DNA of 64,000 nucleotides from positions 13,216,932 to 13,280,931 of the forward strand of contig OZ022589.1 of assembly GCA_963669155.1 (NCBI GenBank). The letters run 5' to 3'. Below are positions 60,701 to 64,000 of this stretch, piece by piece. The translations under genes were made by a program, and so were the position numbers. Origin of the DNA: Arbacia lixula. Lineage: Eukaryota; Echinodermata; Echinoidea; Arbacioida; Arbaciidae. Positions within the stretch are counted from its first letter, which is position 1; each line of letters starts with the position of its first letter. A model generated the notes under the pieces. That model ran no database searches. It was given only the letters and a program-made list of their open reading frames with translations, and was not told the origin of the DNA.

Positions 60701-63700
60701 AGCTACATGTATGGTCACAACCTCAAAATGTAGCCTGCTCGGCGGCCAGCCAGCGAGTTTCTAACCAATTTTGTCTCGGCACCGAGCAGCGTCTGCCCAG
60801 GTACCGCTTGTTTTCCGGGCATCACTCGGTAGCTGCTGAAAGTTAAAAATTCGGGTGGCGCCTGCTCACTTTTTACTCGCCGCCCAAAATACGCTCGGTG
60901 CCATGGCGGTCGCCGCCCGGGCTCCGACCTGATCAAGCGCTTGCCGTCGAGCGGCAAGTTTAAAATCGGTTGGTGTCTGGGCAGCGCCACCTCGATTTAC
61001 CGCAGCGTCGACCTGATTATGGCTTAATGCATACAATGTTTTAAGTATGCATTTAGTCCATGGTCTCTAAATATGACACAATATAGTTTGTACAAGCTGC
61101 TCCAATGTTGACAGTTTATATCATTATACTCTACACATTACCATGCTGATTTTTCTTGCTCTGTATCAATTTTCTTATTGGAGGCACTTCACCATTCTTT
61201 ATTTCTAACTAGCGGTTGTTTTCCACATACCTTTAACATACTTTTTTTTACTAATGGGTCATTTCTACTTTTTTATTATAAAATGCTCTTCTGCTATAAC
61301 TGTACAATCAGATATTTGCACTTTACACAAGTTACCATGCTGATTTTTCTTGCTCTCTGTAGTGATTGGAAACATATTAACATTGTTCATATCTAACTAG
61401 CAGTCATTTTCCGTATAACTTTACTTACTAACCTTTTCTTACTAAACCATCATTTTTCCACTACTTTTTTCATGTTACTCATTACGTTCAATGTTACACT
61501 TTCTATTTAGCACTTGGTTTCAGTATTGTATAATTGTATTTACCCCCTGAACTCTCCAAGATTTGAGTTTTATCCCAATATCATCATTACATGTACTTTT
61601 ACATTCTCTTTTACATTTGTATTTTCAAGATATTTTATCAGAAAACAGGTCCTATTAGAATGATGACACCATTTAGAGAAAGTAAAAATATGACCTTACA
61701 ATATGACCCCCCAAAAAATATTTCCTCTTCAGAAGTTTCAGGGTGCATTTGTTGAATCAACTTCTGAAATATACTGTATTGTGCCGTCCTGTGGTGCCCT
61801 ATGTCTTTGCATGCTGCATGAATGTTGAATGTTCCAAAGAAAAAGGCACATGTGCAATTATATAGTGTGTACTGTATAAACCAGAAAGATATACCAACTT
61901 GTGATTCTGATTTGATTGAGCACTTTCTCAGAAATTTGTAAGTGTTCAGGTTAAATTACGAATAGCACTGATGTAGCTAGATGGCACACTAAGAAAATAA
62001 AGATCTGTCAATGTCATGTACTGTAGTATATGTTTCAAGTATTTTTTGCTGAAAATTACTGGTCATCTGAATACCAATTTAGATGATTTTGAAAGGTTTT
62101 ATATCGAAATAAATGTTGCAATCAATTTCATGGGTAACTCTTATTTTATTTAATAATCAAATGCTCATTTTCTTAGGAGAATGCTGATTGTGAGACAGCA
62201 AAAATTTTAAGGTTTTAACGGAAGTTGGCAGCTCTGCATAAACATGTAGCTCTTATGTGAACTTGTCTCTGTTTATGTCCTCTAGGAATCCCCAGCGGCA
62301 CAGCGCAAGGAGAAGTCTGCTTCAGATACCGATGGAGCCAAAAGTAACGCGCCCATTGTGGCTGTGAACAGTGCTGGAGCTGCTACCATCACCAAACCGC
62401 TGTTCTCCAAGACTACCAAGGTTACTGTACAGGCTGTCTTTAAATGGAAAGTCCACACTGAAGTTATGTTGGGTTTAATAAAGGAAAAAAACATGAAAGA
62501 AATATGTAAGTGAAGGTTTGACACAACTCCGCCAAAGGATAAGAAAATTCTGATTTTTCCAAGTTGTAATTTTGTGATGTCACTTGCGAGTTGTTCTCCC
62601 ATATATTGTGTACTATTTTTTTTTTTTTTTTGGGGGGGGGGGGGAGGGGGGAATTTGTATTTTCTCAAAAAGGTACACATCATTTTACCTGTGCATTTCA
62701 TATATCATAATACACATGTTTTTACAGACATACCTCTGAAACAGATTTATTCCTTCATCTAAAACAGAAAAAGGTCAACATTTGACGGATTCTCATCAAC
62801 CTTTCACTTACATGTGTCATTCATGTTTCATCTTTTATGAAAACTAATTTTACTTCAGGGTGGACTTTCCCTTTGAAAAGAAAGGGATGTTTAAAGATGT
62901 AAACATGTTGCATGTTTGGTGAGCAAAGAGCTGGCGCTCTGTGTGTGAAAAGTATCATGGCAACTTTCATCACTCACCAGCTCTGTCCTAACAACAACCA
63001 AAGTGCAGAGTGCAAGGGTCATATTCATGAAAGCTTACTAGCCTAGCTGGTTACAACAACGCATGCATTTTGATGCACTTTAGTAATTAACTAGGATTAG
63101 TAAGGTGTCATGAATATGGCTCCAGGTGTCCTTTAAACATATATACAAAGAGTGCTTATGGCAAATAGGCTTGATTTTTCATGTTTCTTCAATTCATGTA
63201 CACATATCTCTCAGAATTTTAAACGCTCCCCTTTCTAATTAATGCATTCAAATATATTACAGTGTACCTCTAGACTGGAATTACCTCTGTCTTTGTGAAA
63301 CACAGCTGCCTTTTTTAGATGTATGTACAGTAATACTAAAATCACAGCTAAAAATTGCCTTGTTTGGTTGTTCCTGCTTTGTTTATTGTATAACAGTATG
63401 CGCAAAAGTCCCTGAAATTGTTGTGAGGTATAAATGTCAATTCTATTCATCATTATGATTTTATTTTTTATTATCATCTTTATTATTGCTATTATCGTAG
63501 TTATTATACTAATTAATAGTAACAGCTAGCAGTACCACTATTCATTCTAATCATTATTTTCATGATTTTAACTGTCAATTTTATAATCATCATTTATATT
63601 ATTTTTTAATGATCATCGTGTGTTGGTAACTTTCTTCTTTCTGCAGTCGTTCATCTTTGGTATGCAGCCAAGGGCCGTGCAAGGCATGCTGGACTTTGAT

Positions 63701-63753
63701 CATTCCTGCAGGCGGGCTGAACCCTCCGTCGTTGCCATGATCTACCCATTCAG
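30633..63753 (+). CDS. ACLY: ATP-citrate lyase gene span, coding exons 1-12 (3' part outside the window)
   Basis: ACLY cleaves cytosolic citrate with ATP and CoA to acetyl-CoA and oxaloacetate, feeding fatty-acid and sterol synthesis and protein acetylation. The exons are join(30633..30785, 38783..38905, 39655..39816, 40253..40344, 44325..44404, 45623..45750, 46628..46746, 48223..48421, 48847..48964, 49942..50087, 62286..62420, 63647..63753), 520 codons plus two bases, and all phases agree. The ATP-grasp half carries [31 protein letters not shown] and YLEINPL. Citrate-site residues are visible as N343 and T345 (in GGGIANFTN) and R376 (in [11 protein letters not shown]), each three less than in human numbering. 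Residues 426-480 are the variable linker. Exon 12 opens the second, CoA-ligase alpha-like half ([13 protein letters not shown]). The citrate-synthase-like C-terminus is outside. Closest alternative: none credible. Confidence 0.97.
31445..31908. mobile_element. A-family MITE, copy 3
   Basis: The ends AAAGGAATAGTCCACCCTAAA and TTTCAGGGTGGACTATCAG face each other. One CRE (TGACGTCA) is at 31582; the right-arm CRE is degraded. Confidence 0.8.
32111..32304. mobile_element. B-family hairpin MITE, copy 5
   Basis: A complete but shortened hairpin, CACTACAGCTCAAAGG to TTTGAGCTGCAGTG, with a small loop at about 32200. Confidence 0.85.
32846..33027. repeat. Imperfect tandem repeat of about 57 bp
   Basis: About four degenerate units share TTTGATxGCAAGxxTGTTGGATTTAA. 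It lies in intron 1 of ACLY. Confidence 0.5.
33697..33917. mobile_element. B-family hairpin MITE, copy 6
   Basis: Two full arms are present, from ACAGCTCAAAGGAATTGG to CCCTATGCCAACTCC. The last bases of the right arm have diverged. Confidence 0.8.
34272..34619. mobile_element. C-family hairpin MITE, copy 1
   Basis: The arms run AAAGGGAATATACTCTGTAC, CTTGCCAATGGTCTTAAATT, TGAAAGTTATTTGCCCTCAA, and CACAAATCCTCAAAATGTTC at the centre, followed by the inverse order. It ends TGCGTTCCCTTTA. Confidence 0.85.
34769..34944. mobile_element. B-family hairpin MITE, copy 7 (right end truncated)
   Basis: The left arm is complete and the right arm stops after GTTTAAAACTACGG, so the terminal CTTTGAGCTG is lost. 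Confidence 0.8.
35423..36003 (-). mobile_element. Possible LINE 3' tail, followed by a part of an F-family MITE
   Basis: On the minus strand the sequence ends with AATAAACCATTATC and a TATC-type run (35430-35447), as in 3' tails of non-LTR elements. A CGCGGCTCGCAGGCCG stretch (35495-35510) is just inside. No coding part is present, so the call is weak. Positions 35945-36003 resemble the right part of the F family (AAAAGACCATTTCATGTTC). Confidence 0.3.
36383..36770. mobile_element. D-family MITE, copy 1, with telomere-like repeats inside
   Basis: The ends AATTCTCCCTATCGCATATA and TATATGCGATAGGGAGAATT are inverted repeats. Inner blocks GGGACGTATACTTCCGG and CGGAAGTTCATATCCC are related. At 36545-36625 an irregular array of GGGTTAG and GGTTTAGGGTTA units lies in the loop. 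The second copy (56970-57391) lacks that array. Confidence 0.8.
36924..37082. mobile_element. A-family MITE, copy 4 (right half)
   Basis: It starts at the CRE (TGACGTCA at 36937) and ends GGGTGGACTTTCCCTTTA. The left half is missing. Confidence 0.75.
37351..37391. repeat. (GT)n microsatellite
   Basis: About 20 uninterrupted GT units. Confidence 0.95.
37453..38020. mobile_element. 568-bp palindrome containing C-family MITE copy 2
   Basis: The C element occupies 37551-37922. The 98 bp on its left (TAACATGTACAGTATTCACA to GAGATGCA) is present inverted on its right (TGCATCTC to TGTGAATACTGTACATGTTA) with almost no change. The repeat therefore extends past the normal ends of the family. Confidence 0.85.
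38201..38735. repeat. Polypyrimidine (CT)n tract just upstream of ACLY exon 2
   Basis: More than 500 bases, nearly all C/T on the plus strand, ending about 47 bases before the exon 2 acceptor. Long S/L/P frames on plus and E/R/G frames on minus are compositional. Confidence 0.95.
38783..38905 (+). CDS. ACLY: ACLY coding exon 2
   Basis: 41 codons, [18 protein letters not shown] to [16 protein letters not shown] is the nucleotide-binding loop of the ATP-grasp fold. The acceptor is CTGACAG, the donor GTGATT (weak) and the phase 0 at both ends. A G-rich run (38940-38970) follows the donor. Confidence 0.97.
39218..39584. mobile_element. C-family hairpin MITE, copy 3
   Basis: A complete hairpin in ACLY intron 2, from TTAAAGGGCACATATTGTAC to ATATTCCCTTTAA, with the centre near 39398. 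Confidence 0.85.
39655..39816 (+). CDS. ACLY: ACLY coding exon 3
   Basis: 54 codons, [17 protein letters not shown] to [25 protein letters not shown] and the HHEGGVDxGDVDAK motif are hallmarks of ACLY. The acceptor is TTACCAG, the donor GTTAAT and the phase 0. Confidence 0.97.
39868..40222. repeat. Minisatellite of about 118 bp, three units, in ACLY intron 3
   Basis: Each unit has ATCTCAAGATATCACAGAA, ATGATGTTGCGGTTTATG, GGATGGAATCTGGACTAA and ATGATTTGTATATTT. Units start at about 39868, 39988 and 40105. It begins about 50 bp after exon 3 and ends about 30 bp before exon 4. Confidence 0.9.
40253..40344 (+). CDS. ACLY: ACLY coding exon 4
   Basis: 30 codons plus [19 protein letters not shown] to VTAAKK. 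The acceptor is TTTTAG and the donor GTAAGT. The split codon GA|G gives E at the junction with exon 5. Confidence 0.95.
41330..41775. mobile_element. MITE with GTTTATCAACTC-type ends
   Basis: The left end GGACGTGTTTATCATCTTTT opposes the right end AAAGAGTTGATAAACATGCC. Inside, ACGCGTTTCCAAAGGCCTTT occurs twice in tandem (41362, 41387), and AAATGCGTTT-like words recur near the right end. Confidence 0.55.
43236..43345. repeat. (GT)n microsatellite
   Basis: About 110 bp of GT with a few GTAT interruptions. The valine/cysteine frames in both strands are compositional. Confidence 0.95.
44325..44404 (+). CDS. ACLY: ACLY coding exon 5 (GC donor)
   Basis: One base completes E, then 26 codons [13 protein letters not shown] to FTYLEINPL plus one G. 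TYLEINPL carries the metal-binding Asn of the ATP-grasp fold. The protein continues only if the donor is G|GCAAGT (44405-44410), since G joins TT at 45623 to give V and the conserved VVT. This makes intron 5 a GC-AG intron. Confidence 0.92.
44426..44660. repeat. (GAT)n-rich imperfect microsatellite
   Basis: Imperfect GATGATGAT repeats start about 20 bp after the GC donor of exon 5. Confidence 0.9.
45165..45425. repeat. Pyrimidine-rich tract in ACLY intron 5
   Basis: About 260 bp of C/T-rich sequence with CTCTCT runs, about 200 bp before exon 6. Confidence 0.8.
45623..45750 (+). CDS. ACLY: ACLY coding exon 6
   Basis: TT completes V, then 42 codons [19 protein letters not shown] to [12 protein letters not shown]. 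DLAAKxDATA and FPPPFGREA are ACLY signatures. The acceptor is CATGCAG and the donor GTAACA, ending in phase 0. The last 24 bases and the donor are repeated three more times downstream. Confidence 0.97.
45727..46190. repeat. 115-bp minisatellite starting inside ACLY exon 6
   Basis: Four units start at 45727, 45842, 45957 and 46072, exactly 115 bp apart. Each has TTCGGACGAGAAGCTTTCCC, CAGAGGTAAT, and CCATGCTCTTGATATTC. Each unit repeats the end of exon 6 and its donor. Confidence 0.95.
46222..46434. mobile_element. B-family hairpin MITE, copy 8
   Basis: A complete hairpin in ACLY intron 6, ACAGCTCAAAGGAATTAG to TTTGAGCTGGAGTGT, followed by a short (AT)n run. Confidence 0.88.
46628..46746 (+). 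CDS. ACLY: ACLY coding exon 7
   Basis: 39 codons plus [19 protein letters not shown] to [12 protein letters not shown]. These blocks are nearly invariant in animal ACLY. The acceptor is TTCACAG and the donor GTCTGT; AG|T gives S at the junction. Confidence 0.97.
46786..47536. mobile_element. piggyBac-like MITE with G-run arms
   Basis: The ends read TTAACCCTAATACTCCCGGG on the left and CCCGGGAGTATTAGGGTTAA on the right, with TTAA as target site and CCC ends as in piggyBac elements. Long G runs lie at 46802-46826 and 47460-47478. A CA-type stretch is at 47107-47133. It is 751 bp and non-coding. Confidence 0.75.
47690..47800. mobile_element. Small TA-flanked MITE
   Basis: CAGTGGAGCCTGAGATCAA and TTGATCTCAGGCCCAACTG are inverted ends flanked by TA. 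Internal words like TGCAATCAGCT and GACTGCAGTC are self-complementary. A relative is at 60521-60628. Confidence 0.65.
48000..48120. repeat. Partial duplicates of the ACLY exon 8 acceptor region
   Basis: GTTCAGCGACACCAT (48019) and GTGTATTCAGTGACACTATC (48091) resemble the true GTGTATTCAGTGACACCATC at 48213. Both decay after about 20-30 bases, so they are not complete exons. Confidence 0.7.
48223..48421 (+). CDS. ACLY: ACLY coding exon 8 (citrate-binding segment)
   Basis: T completes S, then 66 codons [20 protein letters not shown] to [19 protein letters not shown] contributes the citrate-binding Asn and Thr. The acceptor is TATTCAG and the donor GTAGGC, ending in phase 0. It is more GC-rich than the introns around it. 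Confidence 0.97.
48463..48665. mobile_element. A-family MITE, copy 5 (left half)
   Basis: AAAGGGACAGTTCACCCTGAA starts 42 bp after exon 8. The CRE is degraded to CTGACATTATGTGCGAG. The right half is replaced by a (CT)n tract. Confidence 0.75.
48676..48779. repeat. (CT)n tract before ACLY exon 9
   Basis: About 100 bases of CT repeat ending about 68 bases before the exon 9 start. Confidence 0.95.
48847..48964 (+). CDS. ACLY: ACLY coding exon 9
   Basis: 39 codons plus [17 protein letters not shown], then [19 protein letters not shown]. The first Arg-Arg pair supplies the citrate-binding Arg. The acceptor is CTTACAG, the donor GTAAGA and the split codon G|GT gives G. Confidence 0.97.
48977..49485. 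mobile_element. Probable MITE built of GAATG-type words
   Basis: It begins GCCCCCGTCACACTTATTCA, shortly after the exon 9 donor, and ends near GGCTTATTCTGCGTC. Between them GGAATGCAC, TCAGAAT and TTTGGAAT words recur many times with irregular spacing. Similar CCCGTCACAC-ended elements are common in marine invertebrates, to my recollection. The ends are only partly complementary. Confidence 0.45.
49942..50087 (+). CDS. ACLY: ACLY coding exon 10
   Basis: GT completes G, then 48 codons [16 protein letters not shown] to [27 protein letters not shown] is an ACLY signature that ends the N-terminal half. The acceptor is GTACAG, the donor GTAAGT and the phase at the end 0. Confidence 0.97.
50136..50296. 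mobile_element. MITE with GCATAAAACTTACCA ends, copy 1
   Basis: GTCCTGTTGCATAAAACTTA and TAAGTTTTATGCAACGGGGC are inverted ends with a GTTACCAT-rich core. It starts about 50 bp after exon 10. Confidence 0.7.
51909..52070. mobile_element. MITE with GTGTTTCATTAACAT ends
   Basis: GTGTTTCATTAACATTGTCAG opposes ACAACTTGTCAGACG then AATGTTCATGAAAC. A small inner hairpin, GTCAGCACTGACCA / TGGTCAGTGCTGAC, is near the left end. The core GATTGGCTGAGAGG is typical of this element type. Confidence 0.6.
52402..52775. mobile_element. C-family hairpin MITE, copy 4
   Basis: A complete hairpin, TTAAAGGGCATATACTGTAC to CAGTATATGCCCTTTAA, with the centre at about 52590. It is followed by C, AAATA and AAT runs (52801-52912). 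Confidence 0.88.
53150..53308. repeat. Inverted repeat, possible MITE
   Basis: CAAGACAACTGGTTCTAAAC opposes GTTTAGAGCCAATTGTCTTG with about 105 bp between the arms. Confidence 0.5.
53822..53968. mobile_element. MITE with GCATAAAACTTACCA ends, copy 2
   Basis: The right end AGTTTTATGCAACAGGGCCC matches 50277-50296. The left end AAACTAACCATTTATGGTAA is slightly shortened. Confidence 0.65.
54841..55036. repeat. G-rich runs in ACLY intron 10
   Basis: Runs of G lie at 54843-54852 and 55014-55029 in AT-rich sequence. Confidence 0.8.
55460..55700. mobile_element. B-family hairpin MITE, copy 9
   Basis: A complete hairpin, CACTACAGCTCAAAGG-type left end (55459) to TTTGAGCTGCAGTGTA, with a divergent loop containing GCTACCGGTAAAGC. 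Confidence 0.85.
55867..56931. mobile_element. Mutator-like foldback element, 1065 bp, 9-bp target duplication
   Basis: The ends GGGTTAGGCCATTTCCTGACC and GGTCAGGAAATGGCCTAACCC are perfect inverted repeats, flanked by GAGTATTTG on both sides (55858-55866 and 56932-56940). The arms extend about 180 bp, with GACCTAGTCTTTCT in tandem, TAATGAATATTCAAGAC, and TATGGCTTGTCGAACATTCG. Inside the left arm a GC-rich unit (GCGCCGGCGCG, AAGAGGCGGCCAGGAGGCG) is duplicated in tandem. A 9-bp duplication with long arms fits Mutator-like elements. There is no transposase. Confidence 0.75.
56970..57391. mobile_element. D-family MITE, copy 2
   Basis: AATCTCCCTATCGCATATA and GCTATATGCGATAGGGAGA are its ends. It keeps GGGACGTATACTTCCG and GGAAGTTCAAATCCCAAG. 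The core is unlike that of the 36383 copy. Confidence 0.8.
57660..58046. repeat. Dispersed repeat H, uninterrupted copy
   Basis: It carries both halves that flank the insertion at 5801-6533, here contiguous at about 57830. It includes TGTCCATTGTGCATTACACG, also seen in the 1206 element. Confidence 0.55.
58047..58273. mobile_element. C-family hairpin MITE, copy 5 (right half)
   Basis: It starts in the central stem (AAATCCTCAAAATGTTGGGC) and ends TGTATATTCCCTTTA. The left arm is missing. Confidence 0.8.
58641..58855. mobile_element. B-family hairpin MITE, copy 10
   Basis: A complete hairpin, CACTCCAGCTCAAAGG to TTTGAGCTGGAGTG, with the loop near 58742. Confidence 0.88.
58991..59084. mobile_element. 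F-family MITE, copy 4
   Basis: TATGAACATGGTCTTTTGT opposes AAAAGACCATGTTCCGAGTG. Confidence 0.65.
59417..59515. repeat. A-rich low-complexity tract
   Basis: A C run followed by about 90 bases of A with scattered T. Confidence 0.9.
59764..59939. mobile_element. MITE with CAATAGTGCCATTCTCAT ends
   Basis: CAATAGTGCCATTCTCATT then GGGCTTAAAAAATCG is mirrored by CGATTTTTTAAGCCC then GATGAGAATGGCACTATTG. It is 176 bp and non-coding. Confidence 0.75.
60125..60277. repeat. (GTAT)n microsatellite
   Basis: About 150 bp of GTAT units with a few ACAT interruptions. The M/Y/V/C-rich frames are compositional. Confidence 0.95.
60521..60628. mobile_element. Small TA-flanked MITE, relative of 47690
   Basis: TACAGTGATTGCAATTGG at the left and GATCCCAGTAAACTGTA at the right, with TGATTGCAGTCAG inside. 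Confidence 0.5.
60720..61017. repeat. CpG-rich block in ACLY intron 10
   Basis: About 300 bp of GC- and CpG-rich sequence inside AT-rich intron, with CTCGGCGGCCAGCC, ACTCGCCGCCC and GTCGCCGCCCGGGC. CTCGG and CCGAG words recur in both orientations. The minus-strand frame of 91 residues has no recognisable domain. It could be the body of a GC-rich transposon. Confidence 0.5.
62286..62420 (+). CDS. ACLY: ACLY coding exon 11 (linker)
   Basis: 45 codons, [20 protein letters not shown] to [12 protein letters not shown]. The first part is low-complexity and serine-rich, like the regulatory linker of vertebrate ACLY. The end PLFSKTTK aligns with the conserved LFSRHTK before the second half. The acceptor is CTCTAG, the donor GTTACT and the phase 0 at both ends. 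Confidence 0.9.
62440..62876. mobile_element. A-family MITE, copy 6
   Basis: It starts 20 bp after exon 11 with AAATGGAAAGTCCACACTGAAG and ends TTCAGGGTGGACTTTCCCTTT. The CRE is mutated (TGATGTCACTTGCGAG at 62576). T and G runs are at 62618-62650. Confidence 0.8.
63017..63124. mobile_element. Small MITE with GTCATATTCATGAAAGCTTA ends
   Basis: GGTCATATTCATGAAAGCTT then ACTA opposes TAGTAAGGTGTCATGAATAT then GGCTCC. It is about 108 bp. Confidence 0.65.
63647..63753 (+). CDS. ACLY: ACLY coding exon 12 (last in window)
   Basis: 35 codons plus [22 protein letters not shown] to VVAMIYPF. [14 protein letters not shown] begins the CoA-ligase alpha-like half. The acceptor is CTGCAG and the donor GTCAGT, phase 2. 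The remaining about 570 residues are outside the window; 63754-64000 is intron with nothing recognised. Confidence 0.96.
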
Positions 63754-64000
63754 GTCAGTAGACTTGCGCCCTCTATGTTCAGTGTCGCAATAGTATTCAA
63801 CAGTGCTTTGAACGGGCACTAACCGTTCAAATTGAAAATAAGCTGATGTTAATAAAAGCAAATAAGCAAAACATAATTCATGAACAAGACTGCTTGCAAA
63901 TAAAGTCTCAGTATTCTTTTCAAGATTGTGTCCTAATTCTCAATCTTACTTGAGTGTATATATTTTTGATAATCTAGTTGTTTGATACAATTATAGTTTA

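Larger units (their letters stand above)
50088..62285 (+). other. ACLY intron 10
   Basis: This 12.2-kb intron holds two GCATAAAACT-ended MITEs, a TTTCATGAAC MITE, a C element with a half copy, a 1065-bp Mutator-like foldback, two B elements, a D and an F element, a TA-flanked MITE, a CpG-rich block and a GTAT microsatellite. I see nothing in 50300-51905, 52960-53140, 53310-53820, 53970-54830, 55150-55455, 57395-57660, 58275-58640, 59085-59400, 60276-60520 and 61020-62280. No extra exon that would encode a longer linker was found. Confidence 0.6.

Noticed and set aside
1..64000. tRNA, rRNA, CRISPR arrays, bacterial operons or ribosome binding sites
   Set aside because: None seen by eye. The intron-exon structure and transposon types show a eukaryotic nuclear region; a tRNA scan was not possible here.

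Overview
This is eukaryotic nuclear DNA from a marine invertebrate. Exons are short with canonical splice sites, introns are long and AT-rich, and small hairpin DNA transposons are very dense. L2- and CR1-type LINEs, many GTACATGTAC-type words and gene content point to a deuterostome such as an echinoderm or hemichordate; the species cannot be fixed from the sequence alone.

Two real protein genes are supported, arranged head to head. On the minus strand, a ceramide synthase (CERS/LASS family) has coding exon 1 at 18110-18279, exon 2 at 5313-5561 and exon 3 at 377-485; the catalytic exons lie beyond the left edge. On the plus strand, ATP-citrate lyase (ACLY) has twelve coding exons from 30633 to 63753, covering about 520 residues (the ATP-grasp and citrate-binding half plus the start of the second half), and runs off the right edge. 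All twelve ACLY exons join with matching phases. Intron 5 is a GC-AG intron. An orphan 99-bp exon of a peroxisomal bifunctional enzyme (EHHADH-like) lies at 727-825, antisense inside CERS intron 2 and directly against a truncated transposon copy.

The rest is mostly mobile DNA. 1-18 kb: piggyBac-like, hAT-like and pogo-like non-autonomous elements, three foldbacks including a 586-bp palindrome, and a three-deep nest at 13.6-17 kb (a gag-like gene split by a CR1-like LINE, itself split by a MITE with nuclear-receptor DR1 motifs). 18-30 kb: intergenic, with a nearly intact L2 LINE (26.46-30.3 kb) inserted in the loop of a hairpin MITE. 30-64 kb: ACLY introns packed with recurrent MITE families, here named A (CRE-bearing, about 450 bp), B (about 215-bp hairpin, ten copies), C (about 365-bp hairpin), D and F, plus polypyrimidine tracts, two minisatellites of about 115-120 bp and a 1065-bp Mutator-like foldback.

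Functionally, ACLY makes cytosolic acetyl-CoA for lipid synthesis and ceramide synthase uses fatty acyl-CoA to make (dihydro)ceramide in the ER, so the divergent pair is a lipid-metabolism neighbourhood. Whether the pairing is regulatory is not shown by the sequence. I found no tRNA, rRNA or CRISPR array.
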